NCBI GenBank assembly: GCA_018883345.1
Contig: VEQG01000002.1
Coordinates: forward strand, 1 to 64,000
Direction of reading: 5' to 3'
Source of the DNA: Candidatus Nanopelagicaceae bacterium
GTDB taxonomy: Bacteria > Actinomycetota > Actinomycetes > Nanopelagicales > Nanopelagicaceae
Length of the DNA: 64,000 nucleotides
Each line of letters opens with the position of its first letter. Positions within the stretch are counted from its first letter, which is position 1. The translations under genes were made by a program, and so were the position numbers. Under the pieces are notes generated by a model. It searched no databases. It was not told where the DNA came from and worked only from the letters and a program-made list of their open reading frames with translations. Positions 54,398 through 62,715 of the stretch are shown piece by piece.

Positions 54398-55189
54398 TTA
54401 TCTCGCTTTCGATGCTAGCCAGACTGCAATTCCAATCAACAGTCCAAGTCCAAAAATCCAACCAAAAAGACCTTCAGTTACGGGACCAACGCGACCAAGT
54501 GCAATTCCACCTTGCGCAGGTTCTTGCTCTGCATTCTTGATCCATTTGATAATTGAAAGTTTCTCTTCAGGTGTAAGAGTCTTATCTGAGAAAACTGGCA
54601 TTGCTTGCGGTCCAGTAATCATTGCTTCATAGATATGTACTGGTTCAACGCCCATCAAAGTTGGTGCATATTTACCTTTAGTAAGTGCACCACCTTGCGC
54701 TGCGAAGTTATGGCACATTGCGCAGTTGGTTCGGAATAGCTCTCCACCTTCTGCCAAATTTCCATCGCGTTCGTAATTTAATTGTTCGTCAGTTGGAATT
54801 GCAGGGCCAGGCGCTAAGGATGCGACATATGCAGCCAGCGCCGCAGTCTCTTCAGCGTCATAAACTGGTGTTTTACGCATAGCTTGGACAGACATATCTG
54901 CCATTGGCATACGACCAGTTGCTACTTGGAAATCTACTGATGCTGCGCCAACTCCAATTAGTGATGGCGCAATGTCAGAACCTTCCGCATTTAAACCATG
55001 GCATGAAGAGCAACCTTTAAGGAAAATCTCACGACCTTCTTCGATCTGAGCTGATCTTGATTCTGCAGTTGGCTGGCTTTTGCTTTCAGCGCTTGCCGAG
55101 AGAGCTGAGAATGTTGAACCTACCGAAATCAATGCAAGCAGTAGAAGTACCGGTGATGCGAACCGAGCTTTGCGAAAACGCGAAATCAT
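54398..55189 (-). CDS. qcrC: Cytochrome bc1 complex diheme cytochrome c subunit
   Basis: This 263-residue protein has an N-terminal signal/anchor (about 10-30), two c-type heme motifs CSSCH (about 58) and CAMCH (about 156), and a C-terminal membrane helix (about 240-258). Diheme QcrC replaces a soluble cytochrome c by passing electrons directly to the CuA of CtaC. It lies one base from qcrA and 18 bases after ctaE. Confidence 0.96.
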   Translation of the reverse strand: MISRFRKARFASPVLLLLALISVGSTFSALSASAESKSQPTAESRSAQIEEGREIFLKGCSSCHGLNAEGSDIAPSLIGVGAASVDFQVATGRMPMADMSVQAMRKTPVYDAEETAALAAYVASLAPGPAIPTDEQLNYERDGNLAEGGELFRTNCAMCHNFAAQGGALTKGKYAPTLMGVEPVHIYEAMITGPQAMPVFSDKTLTPEEKLSIIKWIKNAEQEPAQGGIALGRVGPVTEGLFGWIFGLGLLIGIAVWLASKAR

Positions 55190-55207
55190 TTTGTTCTATA
55201 CCGATCC

Positions 55208-55849
55208 TTACTTAATTAAATAGATTGCTGAGAAAAGTGCGATCCAAACAACGTCTACGAAGTGCCAGTAGTAAGAAACCACGATTGCAGTTGTTGCTTG
55301 AGAATGTCCGAAACGTCTTGCCTTTGCTACGCGAATCATGACCAGAAGGAAGGCGATTAATCCACCGGTCACGTGAAGACCGTGAAATCCAGTTGCTAAG
55401 TAGAAAACAGAACCATAGGCATTGGAAGAAAGAGTTAAGCCCTCTTCAACTAGATGCGCATATTCATACACCTGACCGGCAATAAAGAAAGCACCCATTA
55501 AGAATGTGAGTGTGAACCATTCACGCATTCCCCATTTGCCAATTTGTAATAACGAACCGCTACGACGTGGTTGGAATCGCTCAGCAGCGAATACTCCGAA
55601 TTGGCAGGTGAGAGAAGATAGAACCAACACGGTGGTATTGATTGCTGCGAATGGAATATTGAGAATCTCAGTTGACTCAAACCAAATCTCAGGGCCCTGT
55701 ACTGCACGAGTTGTGAAATACATGGCAAAGAGCGCAGCGAAGAACATCAATTCAGAAGAGAGCCAAACGATGGTTCCGACTGCAACGAGATTTGGGCGAT
55801 TTACCTGATGGCCGCCCACGGTGCTTGTCGCATTTGAAGCATTAGACAT
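55208..55849 (-). CDS. ctaE: Cytochrome c oxidase subunit III
   Basis: About 213 residues and five membrane helices. It is a CtaE-type subunit III with [17 protein letters not shown] (conserved Glu), [21 protein letters not shown] and a C-terminal [20 protein letters not shown] signature. The ATG at 55849 is preceded by GATAAT with a 7-base spacer and no SD, and the longer frame to 55918 adds no conserved sequence. It is the first gene of the ctaE-qcrC-qcrA-qcrB operon. Confidence 0.95.
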   Translation of the reverse strand: MSNASNATSTVGGHQVNRPNLVAVGTIVWLSSELMFFAALFAMYFTTRAVQGPEIWFESTEILNIPFAAINTTVLVLSSLTCQFGVFAAERFQPRRSGSLLQIGKWGMREWFTLTFLMGAFFIAGQVYEYAHLVEEGLTLSSNAYGSVFYLATGFHGLHVTGGLIAFLLVMIRVAKARRFGHSQATTAIVVSYYWHFVDVVWIALFSAIYLIK

Positions 55850-55856
55850 GGGGGGA

Positions 55857-55862
55857 ATTATC
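55857..55862 (-). promoter_or_regulatory. -10 box of a leaderless promoter (ctaE-qcrCAB operon)
   Basis: GATAAT on the minus strand, 7 bases before the ctaE ATG; the spacer is a run of C, which rules out a Shine-Dalgarno. Confidence 0.5.
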
Positions 55863-55987
55863 GCGGAAATGACGCTTAAACTCACATCTTTAAGCTTCAA
55901 AACCCCAGGAATTACCACTCAAACTTGGTGAAACGGCTCACCTGAGAAATGCGCCATTTTGGGTCAAAACGAGCAGGGTTGGGGTCC

Positions 55988-55999
55988 TAGAATTGCCGT
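55988..55999 (+). promoter_or_regulatory. -10 box of a leaderless promoter (receiver-like gene)
   Basis: TAGAAT (55988-55993), 6-base spacer, ATG at 56000. No ribosome site. Confidence 0.5.
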
Positions 56000-56410
56000 A
56001 TGAACGCACGCGTACTCATCTACTCAGATGATTCATCAGTTCGTGGTGCCATCAAGGCAGCCTTGGGCTCAAAGCTAGCTGCTGATCTGCCAATCGAAAC
56101 CATTGAATTTGCAACTGCGGATGCGCTTCGCCAATATGTCGACCAAACCGATACCAAAGGCCAAGTTCGCGCCGATCTATTTATTTTAGATGGCGAGGCA
56201 GTTCCAGAAGGCGGAATCGGAGTGGCTCGCCAATTGAAAGACGAAGTATTTAATTGCCCACCATCAATCGTCTTGATTGCTCGTCAATCTGATTCTTGGT
56301 TGGCAGCATGGTCAAGAGCAGAAGCATCGCTGCAACATCCTGTCGATGCCTTTGCATTAGCTAAGACAGCTACCGAACTTCTACGCGCTCGTTTCTTAGC
56401 GAACGCTTAA
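56000..56410 (+). CDS. Degenerate response-regulator receiver-like protein
   Basis: This 136-residue protein has a CheY-like pattern: VLIYSDDSSVR (acidic pair), a hydrophobic strand DLFILDGEAVPEGG with an Asp at the phospho-acceptor position, and LIARQSDSWL. The usual Thr/Ser of strand 4 is Ala and the strand 5 Lys is replaced within LQHPVDAF, so canonical phosphorylation switching is doubtful. I recognise it as a conserved actinobacterial neighbour of ctaE and trpD. No output domain is present. Function unknown. Confidence 0.75.
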   Translation: MNARVLIYSDDSSVRGAIKAALGSKLAADLPIETIEFATADALRQYVDQTDTKGQVRADLFILDGEAVPEGGIGVARQLKDEVFNCPPSIVLIARQSDSWLAAWSRAEASLQHPVDAFALAKTATELLRARFLANA

Positions 56411-56433
56411 TTAAATTTCTTAAGGGCGCAAGT

Positions 56434-57471
56434 ATGTCTTGGAATCGCGCTTTTGAGCTTCTTGATAATTATTTAGATTTACCGACAGAGTTAGTGCGCG
56501 AATTGATGCGCGATATTTTGGAGGGACGTGCCAACCCGGAGGATTTAAAGCGGTTCTTACTTGCCCTTAAGGAAAAAGGTGAGACCTCCGACGAGGTAGG
56601 AGCTTTAGTTGCTGAGATGTACGAGCACTCTGCTCCGATAAATATCTCGCAACGAGCAGTAGATATTGTCGGTACTGGTGGCGATAAATTTAACACCATC
56701 AACATTTCAACGATGTCAGCAATTGTTGCAGCAGCAGCTGGCGCGGTGGTCGTAAAACATGGCAACCGTGCCGCATCCTCAAAGTCTGGTTCAGCGGATT
56801 TACTTGAGGCGCTGGGAGTTGCAATAAATCTAGATGGCAAATTGGTTGAGGAATGCGTTGCTGAACTTCGAATCGGATTTTGTTTTGCACCGAATTTTCA
56901 TCCATCGATGCGCCATGCAGCTCCGGTGCGTAAAGAGCTTGGCGTTCCAACCGTGTTTAATATTTTGGGGCCATTAGCTAATCCAGCCAAACCGAAGTCA
57001 GCTGCAATTGGCGTAGCTAACGATCGGATGCACTTGGTTATGGCGCAAGTACTGGGAGATCGCGGTGTGGATGGTTTTGTTTTCCGTGGCGATGATGGCT
57101 TGGATGAGTTGACGTTAACAACCACCACCCAAGTGTTAACAATAGGAAATGGGGAGATTGAATCAGGTCTAATCGACCCACCAAATTTTGGTATTTCCTA
57201 TTCACCAATTGAGAAATTAGTAGGAGGCGAAGCATCAGATAATGCCAAAATCGCCCTGGCGGTTTTTGCAGGAGAAAAGGGCGCTCCACGAGATGCCACA
57301 ATTTTAAATTCTGCAGCGGCTATAGCTGCATATAACAATGACGCAGAATTGGATTTAGCCACTCGTTTCGAAGAGGGAATTGCCGCCGCTATGGAAGCGA
57401 TTGATTCTGGTGCGGCACTTGATTTATTAAATCGCTGGGTTAAATTGACTCAAGCGATAGCGAAATCATAA
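56434..57471 (+). CDS. trpD: Anthranilate phosphoribosyltransferase
   Basis: This 345-residue enzyme catalyses the second step of tryptophan synthesis, joining anthranilate with PRPP. The PRPP-binding motif VDIVGTGGDKFNTINIST and the anthranilate-site KHGNRAASSKSGSADLLEALG are intact, followed by FNILGPLANPA. It stands apart from other trp genes, as in mycobacteria. An AAGGGCG ribosome site precedes the ATG. The 3' end overlaps the convergent nuclease gene by 22 bases. Confidence 0.95.
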   Translation: MSWNRAFELLDNYLDLPTELVRELMRDILEGRANPEDLKRFLLALKEKGETSDEVGALVAEMYEHSAPINISQRAVDIVGTGGDKFNTINISTMSAIVAAAAGAVVVKHGNRAASSKSGSADLLEALGVAINLDGKLVEECVAELRIGFCFAPNFHPSMRHAAPVRKELGVPTVFNILGPLANPAKPKSAAIGVANDRMHLVMAQVLGDRGVDGFVFRGDDGLDELTLTTTTQVLTIGNGEIESGLIDPPNFGISYSPIEKLVGGEASDNAKIALAVFAGEKGAPRDATILNSAAAIAAYNNDAELDLATRFEEGIAAAMEAIDSGAALDLLNRWVKLTQAIAKS

Positions 57472-59156
57472 TTAGAGATACGGGCGGCTTGCGAGTTAGG
57501 TCCGAAGAGGGCGTAAGAGTATTCGCCTTCAACTTTTACCAATCTAACGCCTTCGCTCTCTAAGTAATTTAGGATCAACTCAACTTCTTCATAATTTACT
57601 TGTTGCAGAAAGCCATTATTCAGAACCTGTTCAGCGATTAATTCAAGAGACTCAATTGCCGAAGCCGCAGATGTAGTTGGAGTCGAGATGTTGGTAGCCG
57701 CGAGCCGTCCATATTTGATCGAAGCAAATTCCCAATAATCTCCCGCCGGCTTTGCGACTATTAATTCTGGAATTTTCGCAATTGAATTTAGCCTTTCGAT
57801 TCGGGCTGCCGCACGTAGTAAGTACGAATAGCGATCCCGCACCTCAATTGCTTCCTCAAATTTTTCCAATAGGGAAAGTTCTGCCATCTTTGAATTTGAG
57901 AAGTCATGCATGGTTCGAAAATCGACCTCTAAAAGATTTTGATATTTAGAAATCAAGTCATTGTAAGAGGCGATGGATTGATGTCCGATACATGGGGCGC
58001 CACACTTATTGATCTCAAAGAGGATGCAGGGTGGCGCTGTTTTTATGCTCTTTTCAGTAATTTTTGGTTTGCACTGACGAATTGGCAGATATTCATGAAT
58101 CGCGGCGATTGCAGACTCGATAGCGGCGCCACCAGCGATTGGCCCGATAACTCCAGCTGGATCAACCGGTGCACCCTTTGAAATAACCAATCTCGGGAAT
58201 GTTTCATCGGTTAATTTAATCCAAGCAACTCGCTCGGGATTTCTGGAGCGACGGTTATACCTAGGTTGCGCTCCTTGAATTAGTCGAAGTTCGCGAACCT
58301 GCGCCTCTAGTGCGGTTGGGGTGATTATGCAGTCGATGCGCTCGGTTATTTGAATCATCTCTCGTATGCGTTTACGAGTCTCACCTGCAGTGAAATATGT
58401 TCTTACTCGCGATTTAAGATTCTTAGAGGTGCCGACATACAGCGGATCTCCTTTGGCGTCTTTGAAGATATAAACACCCGGTGAAGCTGGAATATTTGCG
58501 GCTAAATGCTTCTTTGCAGCTTGAGCTTTGGTAATTCGATTAGAAAATTCTTTAAGTTCTTCCAGAGTAAATATCCCGAACGAACCTAATCTTTCGATGA
58601 GACCATGAAATACAGATACTGTGGCACGAACATCATCCAGAGCTCTGTGAGTGGGTGCAGTATCGGTGCGAAAAAATTGAGAGAGCGTTTCTAGTTTGTA
58701 GTTTCGAACTTCATCCTTAGTTAATACTTGGCGTGCAATTTTCACGGTGTCCAACACTTGATATTTAGGGAAGTTATATCCAAGTGCGGTGGCAGCTGCG
58801 CGCAAGAATCCGATATCAAAAGGTGCGTTATGTGCTACGAGAACGGTTTCGGATTCATTTCCAAGAAATTCAAGTAGTTGCGGAAAGACTTCTTCGATCT
58901 TTGGAGCTGGTAATAACATCGCCTCGGTTATCCCAGTCAGAACCGTTATAAAAGGCGGTAAGGGAACGCCTGGGTTAACTAAAGTTTGAAATTCACCGAT
59001 TACCTGGCCACCGCAGACCTTTTGTGCGCCAATCTCGGTTATGGCATTTAAACCTGGCGAACCTCCTGTGGTTTCGAGGTCAACGATTACAAAGGTAGTG
59101 GCAGCAAGAGGGCGCCCTAAATCATCAAAGCTTGCCTGCCATGACACCTCATTCAC
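57450..59156 (-). CDS. DEDDh exonuclease / GIY-YIG endonuclease fusion (DnaQ-UvrC-like)
   Basis: This 568-residue two-nuclease protein has an N-terminal DnaQ-type 3'-5' exonuclease with DLETTG (Asp26, Glu28), AHNAPFDIGFL and HRALDDVRA (His, Asp), about residues 20-185. A GIY-YIG domain (about 222-300) reads SPGVYIFKDAKGDPLYVGTS with the catalytic Arg in LKSRVRTYF. After it comes a UvrC/Cho-like cysteine region (QCKPKI...PPCILFEINKCGAPCIG). The family is known in actinobacteria (Rv2191 type) but its pathway is unclear; nucleotide-excision-like repair is the usual suggestion. It lies convergent to trpD. Confidence 0.88.
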   Translation of the reverse strand: MNEVSWQASFDDLGRPLAATTFVIVDLETTGGSPGLNAITEIGAQKVCGGQVIGEFQTLVNPGVPLPPFITVLTGITEAMLLPAPKIEEVFPQLLEFLGNESETVLVAHNAPFDIGFLRAAATALGYNFPKYQVLDTVKIARQVLTKDEVRNYKLETLSQFFRTDTAPTHRALDDVRATVSVFHGLIERLGSFGIFTLEELKEFSNRITKAQAAKKHLAANIPASPGVYIFKDAKGDPLYVGTSKNLKSRVRTYFTAGETRKRIREMIQITERIDCIITPTALEAQVRELRLIQGAQPRYNRRSRNPERVAWIKLTDETFPRLVISKGAPVDPAGVIGPIAGGAAIESAIAAIHEYLPIRQCKPKITEKSIKTAPPCILFEINKCGAPCIGHQSIASYNDLISKYQNLLEVDFRTMHDFSNSKMAELSLLEKFEEAIEVRDRYSYLLRAAARIERLNSIAKIPELIVAKPAGDYWEFASIKYGRLAATNISTPTTSAASAIESLELIAEQVLNNGFLQQVNYEEVELILNYLESEGVRLVKVEGEYSYALFGPNSQAARISNYDFAIA

Positions 59157-59167
59157 AATCTGAAGAG

Positions 59168-59179
59168 TAAATTAAAGCC
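59168..59179 (+). promoter_or_regulatory. -10 box of a leaderless promoter (esterase gene)
   Basis: TAAATT (59168-59173), a 6-base spacer, then ATG at 59180. Confidence 0.45.
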
Positions 59180-59932
59180 ATGACAACTGCACCTCATGGA
59201 TGGTTATCGGATTTTGCGGCTGATGGAAGTGGCCCAAATGCAAAAACAGGAATTGTGCTTGTACATGGTTTTACGGGTTCACCAGCTGCGATGCGCCCGT
59301 GGGCGCATTTCTTGAATGATCGTGGTTACACAGTGAGAGTGCCTCGTCTGCCTGGTCACGGCACTAATTGGCAAGATTTAAATGAAGTTTCTTGGCAAGA
59401 GTGGCCAGATCGTGCAAGCAAAGATGTTGAAGAGCTTCTTGCAAAATGCGATCGAGTTTACGTATTCGCACTCTCCATGGGTGGGGCAACTTCGATTCAA
59501 GTTGCCCATAGATTCGGAGAGAAAATCGCCGGTTTAGTTTTTGTTAATCCGATGATTACTATCAAAGGTCCGGCGCAATATTTTCTGCCATTAATTTCCA
59601 AATTTGTACCAAAATTAAAGGCAGTTGGAGGAGATATCAAACGTCCAGGTTCGAGTGAGTGGTCATACGATGCATTGCCATTAAAGGGCGTGGTACAGCT
59701 TAGAAAATTGCTTAAAGATTCAAGGGCAAAACTTCCTGAAATCAAGGCACCATTCATGATTTTTCACTCTAAAGATGACCATGTACTTCCGGTTTATAAC
59801 ACTGATATTTACATGAATGAGATTGGTTCAACGCAAAAGCAACGGATTGAATTAATTAATAGTTACCATGTCGCAACTGTTGATTATGATGCTGACATAA
59901 TTTTTGAAAATTCGTTATTGATGTTGGCTTAA
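59180..59932 (+). CDS. Alpha/beta hydrolase (carboxylesterase / monoacylglycerol lipase-like)
   Basis: This 250-residue serine hydrolase has the oxyanion region LVHGFTGSPAAMRPWAHFL and the nucleophile elbow ALSMGGAT. Asp lies in FHSKDDHVLPV and His in INSYHVATVDYD, completing the triad. The pattern is close to Est30-type carboxylesterases and bacterial monoacylglycerol lipases, which hydrolyse short or medium acyl esters in the cytoplasm. The substrate is not certain. It converges on DUF3046 with a 4-base overlap. Confidence 0.9.
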   Translation: MTTAPHGWLSDFAADGSGPNAKTGIVLVHGFTGSPAAMRPWAHFLNDRGYTVRVPRLPGHGTNWQDLNEVSWQEWPDRASKDVEELLAKCDRVYVFALSMGGATSIQVAHRFGEKIAGLVFVNPMITIKGPAQYFLPLISKFVPKLKAVGGDIKRPGSSEWSYDALPLKGVVQLRKLLKDSRAKLPEIKAPFMIFHSKDDHVLPVYNTDIYMNEIGSTQKQRIELINSYHVATVDYDADIIFENSLLMLA

Positions 59933-60120
59933 TTCCAACGATTATCAATTTCTGGATCTCGACGAACCAAAATTTTCCAAATTTCATCAGGCTCAAAACC
60001 GGTCGCTAGAGCTGCTTCAATAGTCATCGAACCGAGTTCGGTAATGGAAACATCTTTGGCGAAAGTTTCTGCATTGGGATAAACCTGATTGAGCCGGTTC
60101 CAGAATTCACTAATTCGCAT
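59929..60120 (-). CDS. DUF3046 family small protein
   Basis: This 63-residue protein matches the actinobacterial DUF3046 family in length and pattern: MRISEFWNRLNQVYP at the start, a central ITELGSMTIEAALATGFEP and a tail EIWKILVRR. Function is unknown; in mycobacteria the family lies near recA/recX. Here it overlaps the LysE-family gene upstream by 11 bases and is probably cotranscribed. Confidence 0.83.
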   Translation of the reverse strand: MRISEFWNRLNQVYPNAETFAKDVSITELGSMTIEAALATGFEPDEIWKILVRRDPEIDNRWN

Positions 60121-60748
60121 TGGTCATCGCCAATCCAATTGCGAGCACGGCTATGCCAACCGCGCTAATCGCGGTAAGTGCCCGCCTGATTCCGGGTTTT
60201 TGGATCCATTTGGAAGACTTATCAACCACGGTAATCATTAGCGAATACCAGGACATAGAAATTACTGCCCAAACGCAGGAGAGGATAAAGATTCCCCAAC
60301 CAAGGTTAAATGTTTGGGGTACAAATTGTGGAACTAATCCGACGCTAAAGACCGCTGCTTTAACGTTGGTTAAATTAGTGGTAATTCCAATTCGAAAAGC
60401 CGGACCAAAAGCTTTAGCCCTTTCGCCTGATTCATATTCAAACTTTCCAGCCTGATTCTTTAACTGCAATAGCGTTTGAATTGATAGCAGAGTCAAATAA
60501 GCAACTCCCGCCCATTTCAAAATATTAAACGCGGTTTCTGAAGCTTGAAAAATTGCCGACAACCCGACGCTACTTAAGATTCCCCAGATAAATAGGCCAG
60601 TGGTGTTTCCAATTATCGAATAGAACGCTGCTTGTTTCCCACTTAGAATTGATTGACGTAACACCATAGCAACTCCTTGACCTGGAACCGCAACGATAAC
60701 AAGCACCGTAAGCGCATATGCAGGGAGGACTTGCAGTAAATCAATCAC
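60110..60748 (-). CDS. LysE family translocator
   Basis: This 212-residue membrane protein has about six helices, begins with GTG, and carries the LysE/RhtB motif VIVAVPGQGVAMVLRQSILSG near 18. Also present are ETAFNILKWAGVAYLTLLSIQTL and FRIGITTNLTNVKAAVFSVGLVPQF. APGP is altered to VPGQ, so specificity may differ from the other LysE protein in this window. TACTTT lies 7 bases before the GTG. The substrate is unknown. Confidence 0.85.
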   Translation of the reverse strand: MIDLLQVLPAYALTVLVIVAVPGQGVAMVLRQSILSGKQAAFYSIIGNTTGLFIWGILSSVGLSAIFQASETAFNILKWAGVAYLTLLSIQTLLQLKNQAGKFEYESGERAKAFGPAFRIGITTNLTNVKAAVFSVGLVPQFVPQTFNLGWGIFILSCVWAVISMSWYSLMITVVDKSSKWIQKPGIRRALTAISAVGIAVLAIGLAMTNAN

Positions 60749-60755
60749 GCGGCCG

Positions 60756-60774
60756 AAAGTATCAGGTTTAAGAT
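60756..60774. promoter_or_regulatory. Divergent leaderless -10 boxes for the LysE gene and the small membrane protein
   Basis: On the minus strand TACTTT (60756-60761) is 7 bases before the GTG of the LysE gene. On the plus strand TAAGAT (60769-60774) is 6 bases before the ATG at 60781. The start codons are 32 bases apart. Confidence 0.5.
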
Positions 60775-60780
60775 AAGAAA

Positions 60781-61008
60781 ATGAGTAAAGGTAAAGCTTT
60801 CGAATGGATGGGCGTAGTTACCGCTATCGCTTATTCCTTGTTGGTGGCATCAAACACGGGTCTTGAATTTATTGGTTTTACGCTCTTGCTACTTAGTTCT
60901 TTTTTGATCGGAATCTGGGCCTATCTAGGTAAACATCGTGGGATTCTCTTCTTGCAATTCTTTTATGCCACCGCCGGCATTATCGGAATGATCCGTTGGT
61001 ACAACTAA
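60781..61008 (+). CDS. Small three-TM membrane protein, unknown function
   Basis: This 75-residue hydrophobic protein has three probable helices (about 10-26, 31-48 and 54-71) with a positively charged loop LGKHRG. The last helix ends in IIGMIRWYN. The shape recalls PnuC-like or CBU_0592-like small membrane proteins, but I cannot assign a family. TAAGAT 6 bases before the ATG supports expression. It converges on the alcohol dehydrogenase gene. Confidence 0.65.
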   Translation: MSKGKAFEWMGVVTAIAYSLLVASNTGLEFIGFTLLLLSSFLIGIWAYLGKHRGILFLQFFYATAGIIGMIRWYN

Positions 61009-61023
61009 TTTGAAGTAAGTCTT

Positions 61024-62046
61024 TCAAGGATGAATGATGGTGATTCCATCTTGTATCTGACTATCCATCTCTTGCAGGGCCTTTGGAGCTTCTTCAAGAG
61101 TAATTCTCTTCTTAATAAACTTACTTGGGTCCAACTTACCGCTCTCAATCATCGAAAGCATTGCTGGATAATCTCTTGCGGCCATGCCATGTGAACCGAT
61201 AATTTCAAGTTCCCATGCAATTACTCGAGCCATCGCAATTGGCGTTAAGCCAGATTCTGAGAGCAGGAGCCCTAATTGGATGTGCTTGCCAAGTCGTCGT
61301 AGGGACTTGATAGAAAGTTCTGCGGTCACTTGGCTGCCCAGGGCATCAACAGAGATATCGGCGCCACCAAGTGATTGAATTTCAGATACCGCAACCTCGC
61401 TTTGAAGAAGATAATCTGCACCAAGTTGACGCGCATTTTCTAGGGCAATTTCATTAACATCAACGGCCGCAACTTTTGCGCCAAATGCTTTGGCAATTGC
61501 CACCGCAGATAAACCAACTCCACCGCAACCATAAATTGCTACTAAATCTCCGGAATTTAAATTACCTCTGGCGGTCAAACCTCGAAATGCGGTTGCAAAA
61601 CGACAACCTAAAGCTGCGGCAGTTTCGAAAGTAATGGCATCGGGTAGTTTGATTAGATTGAAATCGGCATTTCTGATTTCCACAAATTCTGCAAAGCTGC
61701 CGAAATGAGTAAATCCAGGCTGCGTCTGTACTTCACAAACTTGTGCATTTCCAGACTTGCACCATTGACATGTTCCGCAACCATTTACAAAGGGGACTGT
61801 TACTCGATCACCAATTTGGAAACCTTTAACTCGGCTGCCTATTTGTGCAACAGTGCCAGCTAACTCATGGCCAGGTACGTGAGGTAATTTGATATCCGAA
61901 TCGTGACCAACATATCCATGCCAATCACTTCTGCACAATCCAGTCGCCGCCACCTTTACCAGAACTGAATTTGGTGCAGGGTAAGGGATTTCAAGATCAC
62001 GAACCTCAATCGGACCCTTAAAAGTTTCGAAATAAACAGCGCGCAT
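61024..62046 (-). CDS. Zinc-dependent alcohol dehydrogenase
   Basis: About 340 residues of the medium-chain dehydrogenase superfamily. Catalytic zinc ligands are Cys in TGLCRSDWHGYVGHD and the His-Glu pair in PHVPGHELAGTV. The structural zinc loop is GCGTCQWCKSGNAQVC (four Cys). The NAD motif is AIYGCGGVGLSAVAIA. It oxidises an alcohol to an aldehyde or ketone with NAD(P). The ATG at 62046 is chosen because TATACT lies 6 bases upstream and the longer frame overlaps the divergent MOSC gene. Confidence 0.92.
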   Translation of the reverse strand: MRAVYFETFKGPIEVRDLEIPYPAPNSVLVKVAATGLCRSDWHGYVGHDSDIKLPHVPGHELAGTVAQIGSRVKGFQIGDRVTVPFVNGCGTCQWCKSGNAQVCEVQTQPGFTHFGSFAEFVEIRNADFNLIKLPDAITFETAAALGCRFATAFRGLTARGNLNSGDLVAIYGCGGVGLSAVAIAKAFGAKVAAVDVNEIALENARQLGADYLLQSEVAVSEIQSLGGADISVDALGSQVTAELSIKSLRRLGKHIQLGLLLSESGLTPIAMARVIAWELEIIGSHGMAARDYPAMLSMIESGKLDPSKFIKKRITLEEAPKALQEMDSQIQDGITIIHP

Positions 62047-62052
62047 AAAGGG

Positions 62053-62068
62053 AGTATATGTATACCTT
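62053..62068. promoter_or_regulatory. Back-to-back leaderless -10 boxes for the dehydrogenase and MOSC genes
   Basis: On the minus strand TATACT (62053-62058) is 6 bases before the dehydrogenase ATG. On the plus strand TACCTT (62063-62068) is 6 bases before the MOSC ATG. An inverted repeat GTATA-TG-TATAC (62054-62065) joins them. Only 28 bases separate the start codons. Confidence 0.5.
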
Positions 62069-62074
62069 TCTCTC

Positions 62075-62707
62075 ATGGCGCAAACAGCTAAAGTGTTAAC
62101 AGTCAATGTCGCAGCAGTGGTACATGAAGGCGCGTGGACCGGAAGCGAAGGAAAAACTGGAATTGATAAACGTCCCGTTAATGGCGCTATTAGATTTACG
62201 GACAATGGATTGGCCGGCGATGTAGTAGTTGATAAAAAACATCACGGCGGTTTTGATAAAGCGGTTTATGCATATGCCTCCGAAGATGCCAGATGGTGGG
62301 AGCGCCAAATTGGAGTAGAGATTAATAACGGCGCATTTGGTGAGAATTTAACTACCGAAGGTATTGATGTAAATGGTGCGCTTATTGGCGAACGATGGAG
62401 GATTGGCAACGTGCTTTTAGAAGTCTCTGAACCAAGAATTCCATGTCGAGTTTTTGCCGGTTTTTGGGATCGTCCAACCTTGATTAAGGACTTTACCGCT
62501 GCCTTAAGACCAGGTTCATATCTAAGAATCATCGAAGAAGGTGAAATTAAAGCAGGGGATTTGATTCGTGTTGAGTTTAAACCACAACACGAAGTAACAA
62601 TCAGGGATTTATTCGCTGCCAAATCTGGTGAGCGTGGGAAGATTACGCAGTTAAAGGAAGTCACGCAGCTCTCAGAATCGTATAAAGATTGGTTAGCTAA
62701 ACTATAA
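62075..62707 (+). CDS. MOSC domain-containing protein (YiiM-like)
   Basis: This 210-residue protein has the MOSC fold of molybdenum-cofactor sulfurase C-termini: GAWTGSEGKTGIDKRPV, LAGDVVVDKKHHGGFDKAVYAYASEDARWW, AFGENLTTEGIDVN and the conserved cysteine in VSEPRIPCRVFAGF. The layout resembles YiiM, a molybdenum-dependent hydroxylaminopurine-detoxifying reductase. The metal cofactor and substrate are not proven. It leads a four-gene plus-strand run with the aquaporin, UPF0114 and MFS genes. Confidence 0.87.
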   Translation: MAQTAKVLTVNVAAVVHEGAWTGSEGKTGIDKRPVNGAIRFTDNGLAGDVVVDKKHHGGFDKAVYAYASEDARWWERQIGVEINNGAFGENLTTEGIDVNGALIGERWRIGNVLLEVSEPRIPCRVFAGFWDRPTLIKDFTAALRPGSYLRIIEEGEIKAGDLIRVEFKPQHEVTIRDLFAAKSGERGKITQLKEVTQLSESYKDWLAKL

Positions 62708-62715
62708 GGAGCCAG

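Noticed and set aside
62047..62205. Longer N-terminus for the alcohol dehydrogenase
   Set aside because: It overlaps the divergent MOSC gene and lies before the normal MRAVYFETF family start.
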